Positions 19,806 through 31,800 of a DNA stretch of 64,000 bases are shown here, one piece after another. The notes beneath the pieces were generated by a model, which was not told the origin of the DNA, ran no database searches, and saw nothing but the letters and a program-made list of their open reading frames with translations. How positions within the stretch are numbered: position 1 is the stretch's first letter; each line of letters opens with the position of its first letter. This stretch comes from Lotus japonicus. Its lineage: Eukaryota; Streptophyta; Magnoliopsida; Fabales; Fabaceae. The stretch is taken from positions 32,024,743 through 32,088,742 of the forward strand of contig NC_080043.1 in assembly GCF_012489685.1 (NCBI RefSeq), read 5' to 3'. The translations under genes and the position numbers were made by a program.

Positions 19806-21923
19806 TCAAGCCAGGTTCTCATTGTTGGCGTTGTTGCCCTGGCTTGTCCCAGCTTGAGGGTCTTCCTTCTCGTGATCCTCGTTCTTGTGCTGCTCATTCC
19901 CATCCTCGCCATCTTCTTCAGGCTCACTTTCATCATCGAATTGGGGAAGGAGGTCGAGGCTAATGTCATCATCACCAACTACTTGACCATCCTTGATCTC
20001 CTTCAGCCACCCAATACGGGAAAGATCAAAGCCCGGCTCAACCACACTAATCTGCTCTTTGGCCGCCAGAAAGCCTTGAGCAAACTGGAGAGAAGCACGC
20101 CCCAAGATGGAAGCATTTAGGCGTTCGTACTTCTTTTCCAGTTTTTGGCACTTGGCCTGAACAGCAGTGTGTTTGTCGTTGATAGTTTCTTTCAGAGATG
20201 TGGTCTTTTGAAGAAGCAAGTCAGAAGCCGCCAAGTCATCAGTTAACTTAGCACACCTCTCCTCAGCAGCCTTCAGGTTTTTGTTGGCGGTCTCAGCATC
20301 GGCTTTTGCTTGCTCATAGGCAGTCTTATAGTCAGCCGCCTTCTTTTCATAACGGTTCTTGGTTGCTATCAACTCCTTCACGCACTGAGCCATTCCCGCC
20401 ACAGTACTGGCGGCAGAGAGCGCATGATGGATCGCCACAGAAGCAATGTTGGGAGGGCCTTGACCGAAAACATCCTTGTGAATCCGGTTGTCAAAGGTAC
20501 GATTCATAAAATCCAATCCGTTGAAGCGAGGATCAGATAGGTTCAGCAAAGGGGGAAGAGCCTCGCCACCAATAGCTGAGCTAGGGCCAGCTTGGATGAA
20601 TGGAGTTGAAGGGCGGTTGATCAGTGCGCCTGAATCCGGTTGATGTGGCGGGACATTGTCATGCCCCTTCTTTTTCTCAGTCGGACGACCTTTTGGATCA
20701 AGAGTTGATTGGTGAAGAGGTTTAACACCAGCAGCGCTCGAAGTTTTTTGGCGCTTTGGGTCCCTGACGTTATCAGAGCCCGAAGTACCTTCATTCTTTT
20801 TCTTTTGCTCAGTCTCGGCGGCCCTTTTCTTCGCCGCCGCAGCAGACTGGGCGAGGTATTCCTTCATCTTGATGGGGTTGGCTTCAACCTTGCTTTTTCC
20901 CATCGTGGCTGCATGGAAAACATCAATTAGGCGAGGTACATAAACAAAAAGAAAAACAAGTTGTGCAAAAATTATAAACTTACTAAAAAATTGATTTAAA
21001 GTGCCGGATTTCGACGCTTCAATCAAGTCATGACCAGAGATTACTGGTAATGTGCGGAGGTAATCGGCGATGGCTTGCTCGGATTCATCCAAGGCGTCGT
21101 ATGAAACGGATATTTTTCGGCGAGGGTTTTTTGTCCAGTAAAAGGGGAAGAGAGGGTGGTTATTGGAATCTCGAAACAAGTTATTCATTTCAGGCGACTC
21201 CATGACTTTGAAATATTTTTTCTGCCACACTTTGTAATGGCTTTTAAGGGCGGTGAATTGGCTCATGTTCTTGCTAGCCAAAAGGGGAACCCACTTGACA
21301 GATGTAGGTTTTGTGGTGACTGTCTTATAAAAAAGGAAAAACAAGGGATAGGTGGGAGTGCAACTCAAATGTTCACAGAGAATTTCAAAGCAGCGTATGA
21401 AACCCCAGGCGTTGGGCTGGAGTTGACAAGGCGCCACGTTCAAAAAGGTAAGAACGTGGCATATGAAGGGCGAGAAAGGGAGTTTGATATTCAAATCCAA
21501 GAAAAAATAACCATAAACAAAAAAGAAATCGGGCGATTCATCAGTGGGTTCCTTGCGAAAAAGAACGCAATCGTCCTCGCCACATGGAAGAACATTTAAC
21601 AGGTGATCTTCGTTATTTGAGGTGGCGGGATTTATCTTTGTAAACCCTTGAGAAGATATTCGAAGCGAACTGATGCTCCCAAGGCTACCCCAGATGGAGC
21701 GCCAAAGACACTTATCTTCAACTAAATGCGCATTGGAACGCCATTCGGGCGAAGACAAATCTCCATTAGAGGAGAGAATAGAATCAACGGAGCCGGCGGG
21801 ACCGGAATCCTCGTGAGTGGAGGGCGAGGATTGTATTTCGATAACGGTGGGTGCAGAAACTTCCCCCTCCGTAGAAGGGGAAGTGAGCTCTAAGGAGGAA
21901 ATGCTAAAATTTTGTGTCGACAT
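19806..21923 (-). CDS. Tat antisense gene (putative gypsy-type transposon protein)
   Basis: Antisense gene between pol and the 3' LTR. I choose the ATG at 21923 (MSTQNFS) because it sits just after a likely 5'-UTR intron (21925-22023); the frame itself extends up to 21998. A 75-bp intron at 20909-20983 (GTAAGT...CATGCAG) is likely; being a multiple of three and free of stops, it can also be read through. Spliced length would be 680 residues. The middle of exon 1 (LPFSPFICHVLTFLNVAP, QLQPNAWGFIRCFEILC) resembles the family called putative gypsy type transposon domain (PF04195, from memory). Exon 2 has a basic stretch, a long coiled coil, and an acidic tail. Function unknown; antisense ORFs at this place are known in plant Tat elements such as maize Grande. 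Confidence 0.75.
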   Translation of the reverse strand: MSTQNFSISSLELTSPSTEGEVSAPTVIEIQSSPSTHEDSGPAGSVDSILSSNGDLSSPEWRSNAHLVEDKCLWRSIWGSLGSISSLRISSQGFTKINPATSNNEDHLLNVLPCGEDDCVLFRKEPTDESPDFFFVYGYFFLDLNIKLPFSPFICHVLTFLNVAPCQLQPNAWGFIRCFEILCEHLSCTPTYPLFFLFYKTVTTKPTSVKWVPLLASKNMSQFTALKSHYKVWQKKYFKVMESPEMNNLFRDSNNHPLFPFYWTKNPRRKISVSYDALDESEQAIADYLRTLPVISGHDLIEASKSGTLNQFFSKFIIFAQLVFLFVYVPRLIDVFHAATMGKSKVEANPIKMKEYLAQSAAAAKKRAAETEQKKKNEGTSGSDNVRDPKRQKTSSAAGVKPLHQSTLDPKGRPTEKKKGHDNVPPHQPDSGALINRPSTPFIQAGPSSAIGGEALPPLLNLSDPRFNGLDFMNRTFDNRIHKDVFGQGPPNIASVAIHHALSAASTVAGMAQCVKELIATKNRYEKKAADYKTAYEQAKADAETANKNLKAAEERCAKLTDDLAASDLLLQKTTSLKETINDKHTAVQAKCQKLEKKYERLNASILGRASLQFAQGFLAAKEQISVVEPGFDLSRIGWLKEIKDGQVVGDDDISLDLLPQFDDESEPEEDGEDGNEQHKNEDHEKEDPQAGTSQGNNANNENLA

Positions 21924-22201
21924 GCTGGGAAATTTCATAAAAATAAAAAAGAAGATGAACAGGTCCAAACACAAAGAAAGAAGAAGACACAGTGTCAAGA
22001 AAAGAGAAAGGGGAAGGACTCACCGGAGGAAGAAGCGGAGGATTGAGTAAAGAGAACGTCGGCGATGGGGGAGCACCGCGCAATGACGACGGCCGGAGTG
22101 AGCAAGGTTCACCGGAGAACAAAGAAGAGAGGGAAAGCTGCGATGAAAAAGTTTTCAGAGCAAAGGTTTTCAGAAAAGTGAAAAGTGAAAGGTAAAAAGG
22201 G

Positions 22202-22209
22202 TATTTATA
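22202..22209 (-). promoter_or_regulatory. TATA box of the antisense gene (right copy)
   Basis: Mirror of the site at 15147: TATAAATA on the minus strand, about 280 bases upstream of the ATG at 21923. Confidence 0.5.
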
Positions 22210-22717
22210 GAAGAAAAAGGAAGAGAGAGAATGAGTGGGAAAGACTGCGAAGGATCGTGGGATCGTGGGATTTGAAATTTGAAAAGGTATGAAACGAAAA
22301 GACATAACTCCTCGAGACGCACAACTGCATTTATGGCAAATGATAGCAAAATCCCGGAAAAGAAGGATACGTGCGTCAGTTGAAAAGACGTGTTTGACAG
22401 GTGTGATAACGGCGAGATATCGACAAAGATAAAAAATGGCGACATATAAAGGAGCATGAAAATGGCGAGAATTCATAAGCAAGAATGTGACGACAGGCCC
22501 ATGACTACAAAGAATGGCGATATACTGTAAAGACGTCTCGACTCAAGGAACCTAAGTCTCATGTCTTGGGGGCATGTGGACTGGGCGGGACACCTACACA
22601 AATGAAAGAACGGCGACACAATTATCAGAAGAACGAAGTAAATGATAAAGGTAGGGGACGAAGCAACGTATAAAGACATTTCGACTCAACTTACTTAAGC
22701 CTCATGTCTTGGGGGCA

Positions 22718-23086
22718 TGTGGACTGGGCGGGATATAAGTATCCCTTATTCCCGCCCAAATCGAGCATTTAGATGAATGAAAGCAGCCATGGCGGGGTTA
22801 TAGAACAACGTCGAAGCCCGTCCGCCTTCTGGATGGGTCCACGCGCCAGCTGAAAGATTCCTTTAGTTTTGTCTTATATGTATAGAGGCTTGGGCCCCAG
22901 TTGTCAGGCCCAAGTACAGTGACAGTCCATGTTATGATCATTCCCTCTATAAAAGGAGAGGTCAACCCCTTGTAAAAAGGACCTTTCAAACATTTAATGA
23001 GAATATTCCTTTTGTGATATTTTTAGCACTCTGCTAGGGTTTACTTTCTGTCAGTTTCCGACATCAGAACTCCCTAGTACGGAACA
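22718..23086 (+). repeat. 3' LTR of the Tat element, 369 bp
   Basis: Starts TGTGGACTGGGCGGG straight after a G-rich tract (CTTGGGGGCA) that can serve as polypurine tract, and ends CCCTAGTACGGAACA next to the TSD. A plus-strand TATA box (TATAAAAG, 22948-22955) confirms the LTR reads rightward. A shorter echo of the LTR start occurs at about 22562. Confidence 0.75.
22948..22955 (+). promoter_or_regulatory. TATA box of the Tat 3' LTR
   Basis: CTCTATAAAAGGAG context, about 130 bases from the LTR end. It points out of the element toward the TNL cluster. Confidence 0.6.
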
Positions 23087-23433
23087 ACTTCCATGGTGCT
23101 AAATCTTTAGCAAAGTAAACCTATTAATTGAAAGTAATAGCCTTAGTTCTTTAAGCCATAAATACTCAATTAATCCATTAAAAGGTCAACATTCAAACTA
23201 ACACAACTAGGTATTGCCCTCATTCCTAAGGAAGCAAAGCTCCCAATCAAACCCTTTTCAAAACCCTAACTCAAACCAATTTTTCAATTGTGTAAGAATT
23301 AGATAGACAAACCCACATGCATTTGGATGCGATAATGCATAGAAAAGAGCTTCATGGAGAAAAAGAACAACTCATATATCTGACTGAAATGTATCAAAAC
23401 ATAGAGTTAGGTTAACTACATCATCTCCTAGTA

Positions 23434-23763
23434 CTCCCTTCGTTCCAGAAAAATTGTTGTTTAAGGTTGTGACACAAATAGTAAGATGATAATTATTAAT
23501 AGTACAATGTTACTAAGACACCCCTTTTTAATTTTACTAGTAACATGTGCAACTATTAAATTCTACCTTGGATAAAGATGAATGTAGCTGAAAGAGAAAA
23601 GTTGTGGTTGGTTAATATTGAAGATGATAAGTGAGAGAAAATTTATTAAATGAGGGTATAAATGGAAAAAATTAGAAACAAACGCATTAGTTTTCTAAAA
23701 CAACAAACATTTTGAAAAAATTGAAAAGTGGCTAAAACAACAATCTTTCTGGAATGGAGGGAG
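23434..23763. mobile_element. Stowaway-like MITE
   Basis: 330 bp with inverted ends CTCCCTTCGTTCCAG and CTGGAATGGAGGGAG, flanked by TA on both sides (23432-23433, 23764-23765). This is the terminal motif and TSD of Stowaway (Tc1/mariner-derived) MITEs. No coding capacity. Confidence 0.9.
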
Positions 23764-24112
23764 TACAAGATAACATTGCTACCCATAGCCTAGATGGAAG
23801 CAACAAGAGGAGAAGAATCAAGGAGATCCATAGCCACCATGTGAAGATGATAACCCAAGCCCAAACACAGCTTCCAAGCTTCTCCAAATGAGTTCAAATT
23901 GAGAAAAGTTAGGTCTGATGTGTGCATCAGTTAAGCAATGCGGCAACATCTTGCCTTCCAATGCAGCACCATCAAGCACCTGCATAGAAAAGGACGAGAA
24001 AAATACTAAAAATTACAAACTAAACTAAAACCAACCTAAAAATGCTAAATTACCCTATTTTAATAGCTAGAACATTTAAAACTACTAAGAAAAAAGACTA
24101 ATATCCCTAGGT

Positions 24113-24434
24113 CAACACATACCACGAGGACATGCAGCGAGTTGTGTTTGTCAATGCCCCTTGGAGCCCAAGATTGGTTGAGGTTGTGGTATACGGTTGA
24201 ACCCTAATATTGTTGCAGATGAAATTGTTGTGCCATTTTCTGATGCAATCCAATGGGAAGAGATTGGTGTGTTCGTTGATCAAACCTCACAACCAATATG
24301 AGATTTCCAGGCACCACAAGAAAGAGTTTTAACCAGCCATTCTTTCACTATTTTTCATTTGAACTTTCTTATCTTCTGTTTTTGTTTCAAGTCATCCACT
24401 GACTCCACTTGACACACCTAACCATCTTGTCATA
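24113..24434 (-). repeat. Diverged duplicate of the 3' end of TNL A
   Basis: Resembles 25078-25392, which covers the 3' flank and last bases of the final exon (shared TTGGAGCCCAAGATTGGTT and AAGTCATCCACTGACTCCAC). It then jumps to sequence like the intron just before that exon (CCTAACCATCTTGTC, compare about 25950). So it is a tandem copy that lost the exon body. Confidence 0.7.
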
Positions 24435-25335
24435 GCTAAAGTAGTACAATAATTAATTTGTCATACAAAAATAATATGGTTTGAGGGAGGAAGGTCTAGG
24501 GACCAATCCTTGAATGGTATATGTACTAAAAAAAAAAAAACTAAATATCAGGATGTGATTGGTTAGCTTCGTGTCTGTGGGTTAATCCTTCTCTTGTAAC
24601 AAAAAAATCAAATAAACTAGATATTGTCTAAAGATAATGAAACTAGATATAAAGCTCCTATACTAAACAAGACTAGAAACTTGATTTATCTTAGATGGAG
24701 GAGCACTACGGGTAACACTTCCCAATGGCTGAGGGACGTTATATTAGTTTAATTCCTCCGACTCCTGGGACATAACACATACCAAACTTGCAGCTGAGAA
24801 ATCAGACCTGAAACTGGATGGTTGTTGTAAAAGGTGAAAATTTTGTTTTTGCTGGTGGAAGAACCCACTTCTATTATAGTGCTGATACCTATATTTACAC
24901 CAATTGCTAATGTAATCTCTATATATGAAGAAAAACGAGTAATCTTATTGAGGAGATGTGCTGGAAAATTGCTGCTAAGAGAAAAATGAGTGCATGAAGT
25001 TCGGGTGCATGAGCAACAAATAATCCTAACCGGTTAATCTGACTGTGACTTGCAATCTTGCAGAAATGAACTGAGCATCCAAACATATACCATGAGAACA
25101 TGCAACTAGCTATGATTTGTCGATGCACCTTGGAGCCCAAGATTGGTTTGAGCTGTGGTTTATGGTTGCATCCCTATTATTGTTGCAGATGATATTGTTC
25201 TGCCATTTGCTGATGCAATCCCATGGCAAGAGATAGGTGTGTTTGTTGATCAAACCCCACAATCAGCAAGCACCAATATGAGATTTGAAAGGCACCATAA
25301 GAAATAGTTTTAACCAGCCATGCTTTCACCATCTT
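24435..25335. other. 3' flank of TNL A
   Basis: AT-rich. Around 24830-24950 it matches 43378-43490 downstream of TNL B (shared CTTCTATTATAGTGCTGATA), so the duplication that made the pair extends at least 0.5 kb past the stop codon. No gene seen. Confidence 0.5.
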
Positions 25336-25875
25336 TTACGCGAATTTCCTTCTCTTTCGTTTTTGTTTCAAGTCATCCACTGACTCCACTTGAGCAGAGA
25401 ACCTCGTAACAGCAGATCCATTTCCATCCCAACTAGAAACAATTTCATTCCCATATGGTGCATAGCAACGTTCCATTTTCTCCTCAATTGGTTCATCATC
25501 ATATATGAGATAAATTGCTGTCTTTTTCACAATGAATCTGTTCTCAAAAACAACCACCACCTTCACTTTGTTACCTGGTTCAATATTTGATACTACTCTC
25601 TGCCACTCTTCACCTTCAAAGGAGGCTAATGTTTCCCTCTTATAGAGCTGAATACTTGTCTTTGTGTAATTTATCACCAGCACATTTTTAAGGCGATCTA
25701 ATGTTGTGTCATCTGTGGTAGAAGAATGGACAACACACATCATTGTCTTCAAACTACGCCCATTCACTCGAGGGACTTCAAAACTTACAGAAGAACCTTC
25801 GCAATTGAAGGTTAACCAATGGGGATAATTGTCTCCTGGGAGAAAGTTAACACCAGACCCTCCAACAGTCATATT
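25336..25875 (-). CDS. TNL A exon 5: C-JID (post-LRR) domain
   Basis: 179 residues to the TAA at 25336. LPGDNYPHWLTFNCEGSSVS and VSFEVPRVNGR match the jelly-roll Ig-like domain after the LRR in many TNLs, which takes part in effector binding. The basic tail reads KQKRKRRKFA. Acceptor TTTTTACAG precedes AATATG. Confidence 0.8.
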   Translation of the reverse strand, partial: NMTVGGSGVNFLPGDNYPHWLTFNCEGSSVSFEVPRVNGRSLKTMMCVVHSSTTDDTTLDRLKNVLVINYTKTSIQLYKRETLASFEGEEWQRVVSNIEPGNKVKVVVVFENRFIVKKTAIYLIYDDEPIEEKMERCYAPYGNEIVSSWDGNGSAVTRFSAQVESVDDLKQKRKRRKFA

Positions 25876-28800
25876 CTGTAAAAATGAAAATATCTGAATA
25901 CCACCTTATCATTCATTCAACAATTAAAAATATAGTTATCCTCCTAAGATACCTAACCATCTTGTCGATAAAAACTTTGATCTCCTGATTAACAGACAAA
26001 TACCAAAGTTATAATAACTTATGGAAGAAAAATTAAATCGTTATATATTTATAATGTTCAGCAGAGAAGACCATTGCTTGGATTCTTCAAACAGAAACTA
26101 TCAGTCCAGCTTAAATAATACCATAACAAAAATATAATAAAATGATTTTGCTAATTCCTTTCGACATTTATACCAAAATATTAATAAGCCCCTCGCTAAT
26201 ATAAACGTGTACATTGAAGGTTGTAGCAGTTTTTTATAACACAAAGTACACACAAGTGATGTCACTACTCTACGTACTAGCTAAAGCCCAAAATCAGATT
26301 CATGGAGTTCCTTATATTACAGGAAAGATTGATGGACTAATGTTAGTTTCCTACAGAGAAAATATACCCATTACTAAGGTTTTCATATATGTATTTCTTC
26401 AATAGTTAGTTCTAGATTTATATGCAAGACTAATTAACATATGATTTTATAGATTTTGAATTTAAAATGTAAACCTATGCAAGAGAGTGGAGAGATAGAA
26501 ACCTGTAAAATGCTCTCTTTCAGAATACTGGTGGCATGGCAATTCATTCCCATTTGAAATAAAAGAGATTTCAATGAACCTTTTGATCCTGAATCATGCA
26601 CTAGACAGTTGGATTCCATCAAAGGAGAAGTTCTCATATTTGATACTTCTGACGTAGTTGCTGTTGATTCAAATTCTACAGAAGAATTACAGGCATATAA
26701 AGAATCCAAAATTCTTTTTTCATCTCGAAAAAGTTGAAGTTCTGAGCTGCACTCAATCCACAGACTTCGAAGCTTAGGAAGGTCCATGGGAATAGTTGAT
26801 AATTCGGCAGAACCACTACTTAACACATCTAAAGAAACAAGAGATGACATGTTTGCAGATGTTTGAACTAGGGATGAGAGGTTATTTGTTGGTGACATCC
26901 AAGACCAAATGATAGAAGGAAACACATCACGTGAGAATCCTTCATGGCTGCACAAAGAAATATATCCAATGCTTTTTGACCTTACTAATGAATAGGGAAC
27001 TCTTGTTATTGCAGTGTTGTCTGCAATCAGGGTTGTCAAAGATTCCATCTGTTCCAAGTCCTCTTCCAACTTGTCAATCATTAAACATCCAGAAAGATTA
27101 AGGGTTTTCAGAGATTTCAACTTATAGATGCTTCTTGGAAGGTTACAAAGGCTAACACAGTCTTTCAAATTTATCAGTACAACTTTATTGAGATGTCCAA
27201 TGCTATGGGAAACCTCAGACAGGCTCGGACAATCTATAAGTACAAGCTTTTCAAGATTAGGCATATTTGAAAAGTCTGGGGTCTGTGTCAAATGCTGAGA
27301 ATGACTAAGATTCAGAATTGTCAGCTTCTCCATCCTCTGCAAGATCAAAGTGTCATAGAGAAAACTTAAGAAAAAAACTTAAACGATAGGTGGAAGCAAT
27401 TGTAATGTTTACATTGGTGAATGTCAAACTTTTAAGGCATATATCCAATGATTTCGTTGTTCATTTGCTTTCAAAACTTTCCAACAAAGACTACATTTCT
27501 ATATTTAATGTTGCAGCAATTCTTAAAGGTTGTGCATGAGCTTTGTGCTGAGAGTTTAAACATTGGGGTGATATAAGTAGGAGTACTAACTGCAGTTTCA
27601 TTTTTAAATTTGAATCAATTTGATAGGATATTGTTTGTTGATAGGTTTGTCAAATCTAGGATTTGTTATTTTTTTTAAATCATGATTACTGTTGAATATA
27701 TAAACGACAACAGCCTTGTAACACTCAAGTTTGAAATACAAGTTTATTCAAAATACTATAATATACAGTTTTGGCGTCTAAATTTGTAGCTTCCTTAATC
27801 AAATTACCAATGTTGCAACTATATCCTTTAATTTCCCTTCTTTGTACTATATCAAAAATGTTGCAAATGCGCAAGATTGAGGTGGTAATGTTTTATGTGG
27901 GTTGTAGTTGAAACTTAAAAGAACTTTCACATAAGGTGCATCTTAAATATTATATAAATAAAATTCATTTGATTCAGTAATCCCATGGAAATTTAATTTT
28001 AAGTCATGCATTGTTACTGTAAACCTTTTTTAAAATATCATCATGTATTGATAATTATTAAAGAAGTTTCACCGATCACAAACCACAATCACTTTAAAGG
28101 AGACCTGAGTATTATAATGAGGCGCTAATGAAAAAAATTACATTTGACAATAGATCAAATTCAAACTCATCCTCTTAAGATTTTACACAAAGTTTGTAAG
28201 TCTTAATTTTAAAATAAATGTTCCATTCCAGAAAATAATATGCTTCAGAAATCAGAATGAATATTGGGCAAACTTTGGTTCAATGTACTTGCAAAATTAA
28301 GACTGAAAGAAACATAATGAAAATTGTGTCTAAAACTACTATATAACAAACTAGTATTACTATTTATTAGAATTCATTTAAACTGCATCTATAAATACAA
28401 AAAACTTGAAAATGACTTAGGAAATGAAAAAGATAAACTCAGAAAAAATTAATACCTGGGCCTCTTTCCAGACAAGTTTGATATTGCTGTTTTCTAACTC
28501 GATGGAAACCAAACTTCCTTGATAAAAGTTTTTAGGTATGAATCGTAAAGGAAATCCATGCCAACACAGCCATCTCATATTTCTTGAAAGATTTTCAAAA
28601 TCTCCTACAAGTTGGACACCAGCAAGTTGAAGCAATCTGAGCCTCTTCATCTTCTTAAATGCTTTAGTGCTGAAACATTTTGTATTACTACTTGGGAACT
28701 TAAAAGACAGTCCCTCTATAGCTTTTGTTCCCTATCAAATTAAACGGACAGAAAAGTGAAAAATGCATACCTGAAAGATATAAGGAAGCTAAAAATTGTT

Positions 28801-31800
28801 GTGATGAAACCCATCATTTATTTTTAGTACAAGCCAGGAAGCACAAACAGTTCATAACCAAACTAATCAAGAAAACAAATGAACCTTCACACATAAAAGA
28901 TAAATATTTCTTATCCATCCTTTAGATTTGGATATTTTAAATCCAAAAAAAAAAGAAAGAAATGAAGTTCTTACAGTTTGTTGTGATAATACATCAAGAA
29001 CATCCTCGTGAAACCATAACCTACTGCGCTCCTCGGGCTCCTTTGGTGATTTCTCACGAATGATCTCTCTTCCCATGTCTCGCAGCAAATCATGCATTCC
29101 AAGCTTGTTCTTATCATCAACAGTTACAAGACTTCTCTCAACAAGGACATTTATTCCAATTTCTGCAAAAAGTCCACAGCCATTCAATATGCGTATAACA
29201 TCGTTTCTGTCCATCCCAATAAAGAAACATGCTATGTCAAGGAATATCTCTTTCTCTGTATCATCATTTAAATCATCATAACTTATTTTTAACTTCTTCT
29301 GTACTTGATCATTGGGTATTCGTTTGAGTTTCTCCAGTACATTCTTCCATTCTGTTACCCCCCTATCAAACAAATATGATCCAAGGACTTCAAGAGCTAG
29401 TGGCAATCCCCCAGAATACTGAACTACTTTTCTAGAAATTTCAGCAAAATCTTCTGTAGGGTTAGCTTGATTGAATGCATGCCAACTAAAAAGCTCAACA
29501 GATTGACTTTCATCCATTTCTTTCATTATGTAAACTTGATCAACTCTGTTCCCCCTGAGTATATGCTTATCTCTGGTTGTGATGATTATTCTACTACCTG
29601 AACCAAACCATGTACGACTTCCACACAAAGCATTCAGTTGATCCAATTTATTCACTTCGTCAAGTACAAGAAGTACTCGTTTATGGCAAAGTCTTTCCTT
29701 CAGTATATGCTGTCCAGATTCAATGCTATGTATCTTGGCTGTCGTTTTTTTGAACATATCAAACAGAAGTTGTCCTTGCAAATGCACTTGTCCAGCATCT
29801 TGCTCCCAAACTTCCCTAATATTTGCAAGGAAGCTCCTACCCTCAAAATTGCGGCCAATTTTATTGTAAATAGCTTTTGCAATGGTTGTTTTACCAACTC
29901 CACCCATACCCCACACCCCAAGTAGTAGAACATCATTTGAGTTTTGGCTGTCTAGCAGTTGAATTATATCTCGCATTCGAGATTCAACTCCCACCGGATT
30001 ATCAGCAATAAACAAGTCTGTCTTGTCAAGCAAACTTGTAACATTTTCAACAACATTCTCGATAGTTTCACTCTCATTCCTATAAAAATGAACCATAGAA
30101 AATGTATGGAAATAAGAGGGGAGATTGAAGAAGAAAATTATAGTTGGACATGTGTGTGCGCAACTGCGCACATGTAAGCTGAACTGTATGCAATTTGCAG
30201 AAGAGTTGCAATGATGCTGAAAGTGTTGTCTAATAACGTACGTGATACTATCATTTGGTGCCATAACAACAGGGCAAGAAAGAGCAGATTTTGATCAGAT
30301 GTCATGTCACATATTTAAACAAACAACAATTATTCTTTCACATGTATGAGAGTGTCCCTGTAGAATGATGACTCTTTAGAAGAAAAGAAAAAGAAAATAC
30401 TAAAAGAACTTAATTTAAGCAAAAGGTTCAAAGGATATGAATATCGAAAGAGTGCATTAGTGATAGGATTATTTAATATATTATTTAGAATGTCAAGTCT
30501 GCAGTGTTAAAAAATTAAATGTATGTGTTCATGTTAACATTTAGGGTTAAGTTAGATTTAGATCATTGAGAGTGTATAGGTCTTGGCCATATGTACTTGT
30601 ACTTTGTAATTTGTACTACATATTATACTTAACTCTTAACCCAAGTACTATATATATCAGGAGGAGACTGCATTTAGCAGATCATCCATTACAGTTTCTA
30701 AATCTCTTTCTATTTCTCATATATTTCTCTCTTTAACTATTTCTTTATTCACACAGCATCAAGAGGCCACTATGGTTCATCTCAACCTTCTAGGTCAGCC
30801 TCTGTAAAAATAAAAAATAAAAAAACTCAACCAGCCGCTTCAAAGAAGGCTGACCAAGGCTGCTGGGGTGACAAAAAAAATATTGGACAGATCTTGAAAA
30901 AATTGGCAGAATGCCAAAATCGCAGCTTATGCGAGCAACCGTGTAGATGTTGTTTTGGAGCCAAGTGACACACGTCTCAATGACAGAGTAAGGCACATTT
31001 TCTGTCTGAGGAAGGCCTTGTTTTCATAGTCGTTAGTAGTGACTTAGCGACGTTTCAAGATGAGACGATGTGCTTCTGTATTGTTCTGAAGGTGGAAATG
31101 TGTGTTTCTGGTAAACAGTTTTTATAAAGTTTTTTTTGTGTGAAATTGAAGTATTGAACTTTTGATTTTTCTGAGTTATGGCTGAAGAAAACCCTGAGGT
31201 AGAAAGTTTAGAGAATAAAGATTTATCACAAAAAAATGTGATGAATGATACCAGAATTCAAAACCCAAGGACCATAGTGGAGTATAGTACCCAACTACTC
31301 TTGAGGAAATATGATTATATATATTGGGTGGTAGTTAGTTAGTTATCTGATGTACTAGCGTTAGAGTCAGTTTTTCCTTCTGTTATGATTAGTTACAAGC
31401 TCTCACTGACTTTATAAATAGGATCCTTATAATATCTCATTTCAGTTAATACCTTTTCTCTTCTACTCTCAAACTCCGATGGTATCAAGATCTTGATTTT
31501 TCGAAGACTATAGGCAACGCCAACGGATTAAAGCTCTCTCTATCAGGAATGATACCCTGGTCAGTTATACTATACAATTGAATTTTCCAATCTCCATTAA
31601 CACCTTGTGATGGCCTATGGAGTCATCCGAATGAAGGTTTATAGAAAACACAAACTTGCTGCAAAGAGGTTTAGCAAATGCAGGACATGGAACAACATCC
31701 CATGTCTGATTTTCTTCTAGTGCTAGAAGATCTGTTTCAATAGCTTTTTGCTAACATTCATGCTCCATTGCCTGTTTATAAGAAGAGGTAGAAACAGATG

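Larger units (their letters stand above)
14270..23086 (+). mobile_element. Rearranged palindromic Tat-clade Ty3 retrotransposon
   Basis: Bounded by the direct repeat ACTTC (14265-14269 and 23087-23091) with termini TGTTCCGTACTAGGG and CCCTAGTACGGAACA. The right half is normal for a Tat element reading rightward: the end of RT, RNase H, second RNase H, integrase, an antisense gene, then a 3' LTR. The left half is not a 5' LTR plus gag; it is a reverse-complement copy of 19927-23086 with a 476-bp deletion, joined to pol at 16953. So both outer ends are the U5 end of an LTR. Gag, protease and most of RT are absent. The TSD implies the rearranged form was integrated by integrase, rather than rearranged afterwards. 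Confidence 0.85.
19927..23086 (+). repeat. Right inverted arm of the palindromic element
   Basis: The undeleted arm, holding most of the antisense gene, its promoter and the 3' LTR. It is the arm in normal Tat order and so the likely template for the left arm. Confidence 0.9.

Noticed and set aside
26214..26405. ORF conserved between TNL A and B introns (also 44155-44499)
   Set aside because: Conserved as part of the whole duplication, lies in intron 4 on the opposite strand, and resembles no protein.
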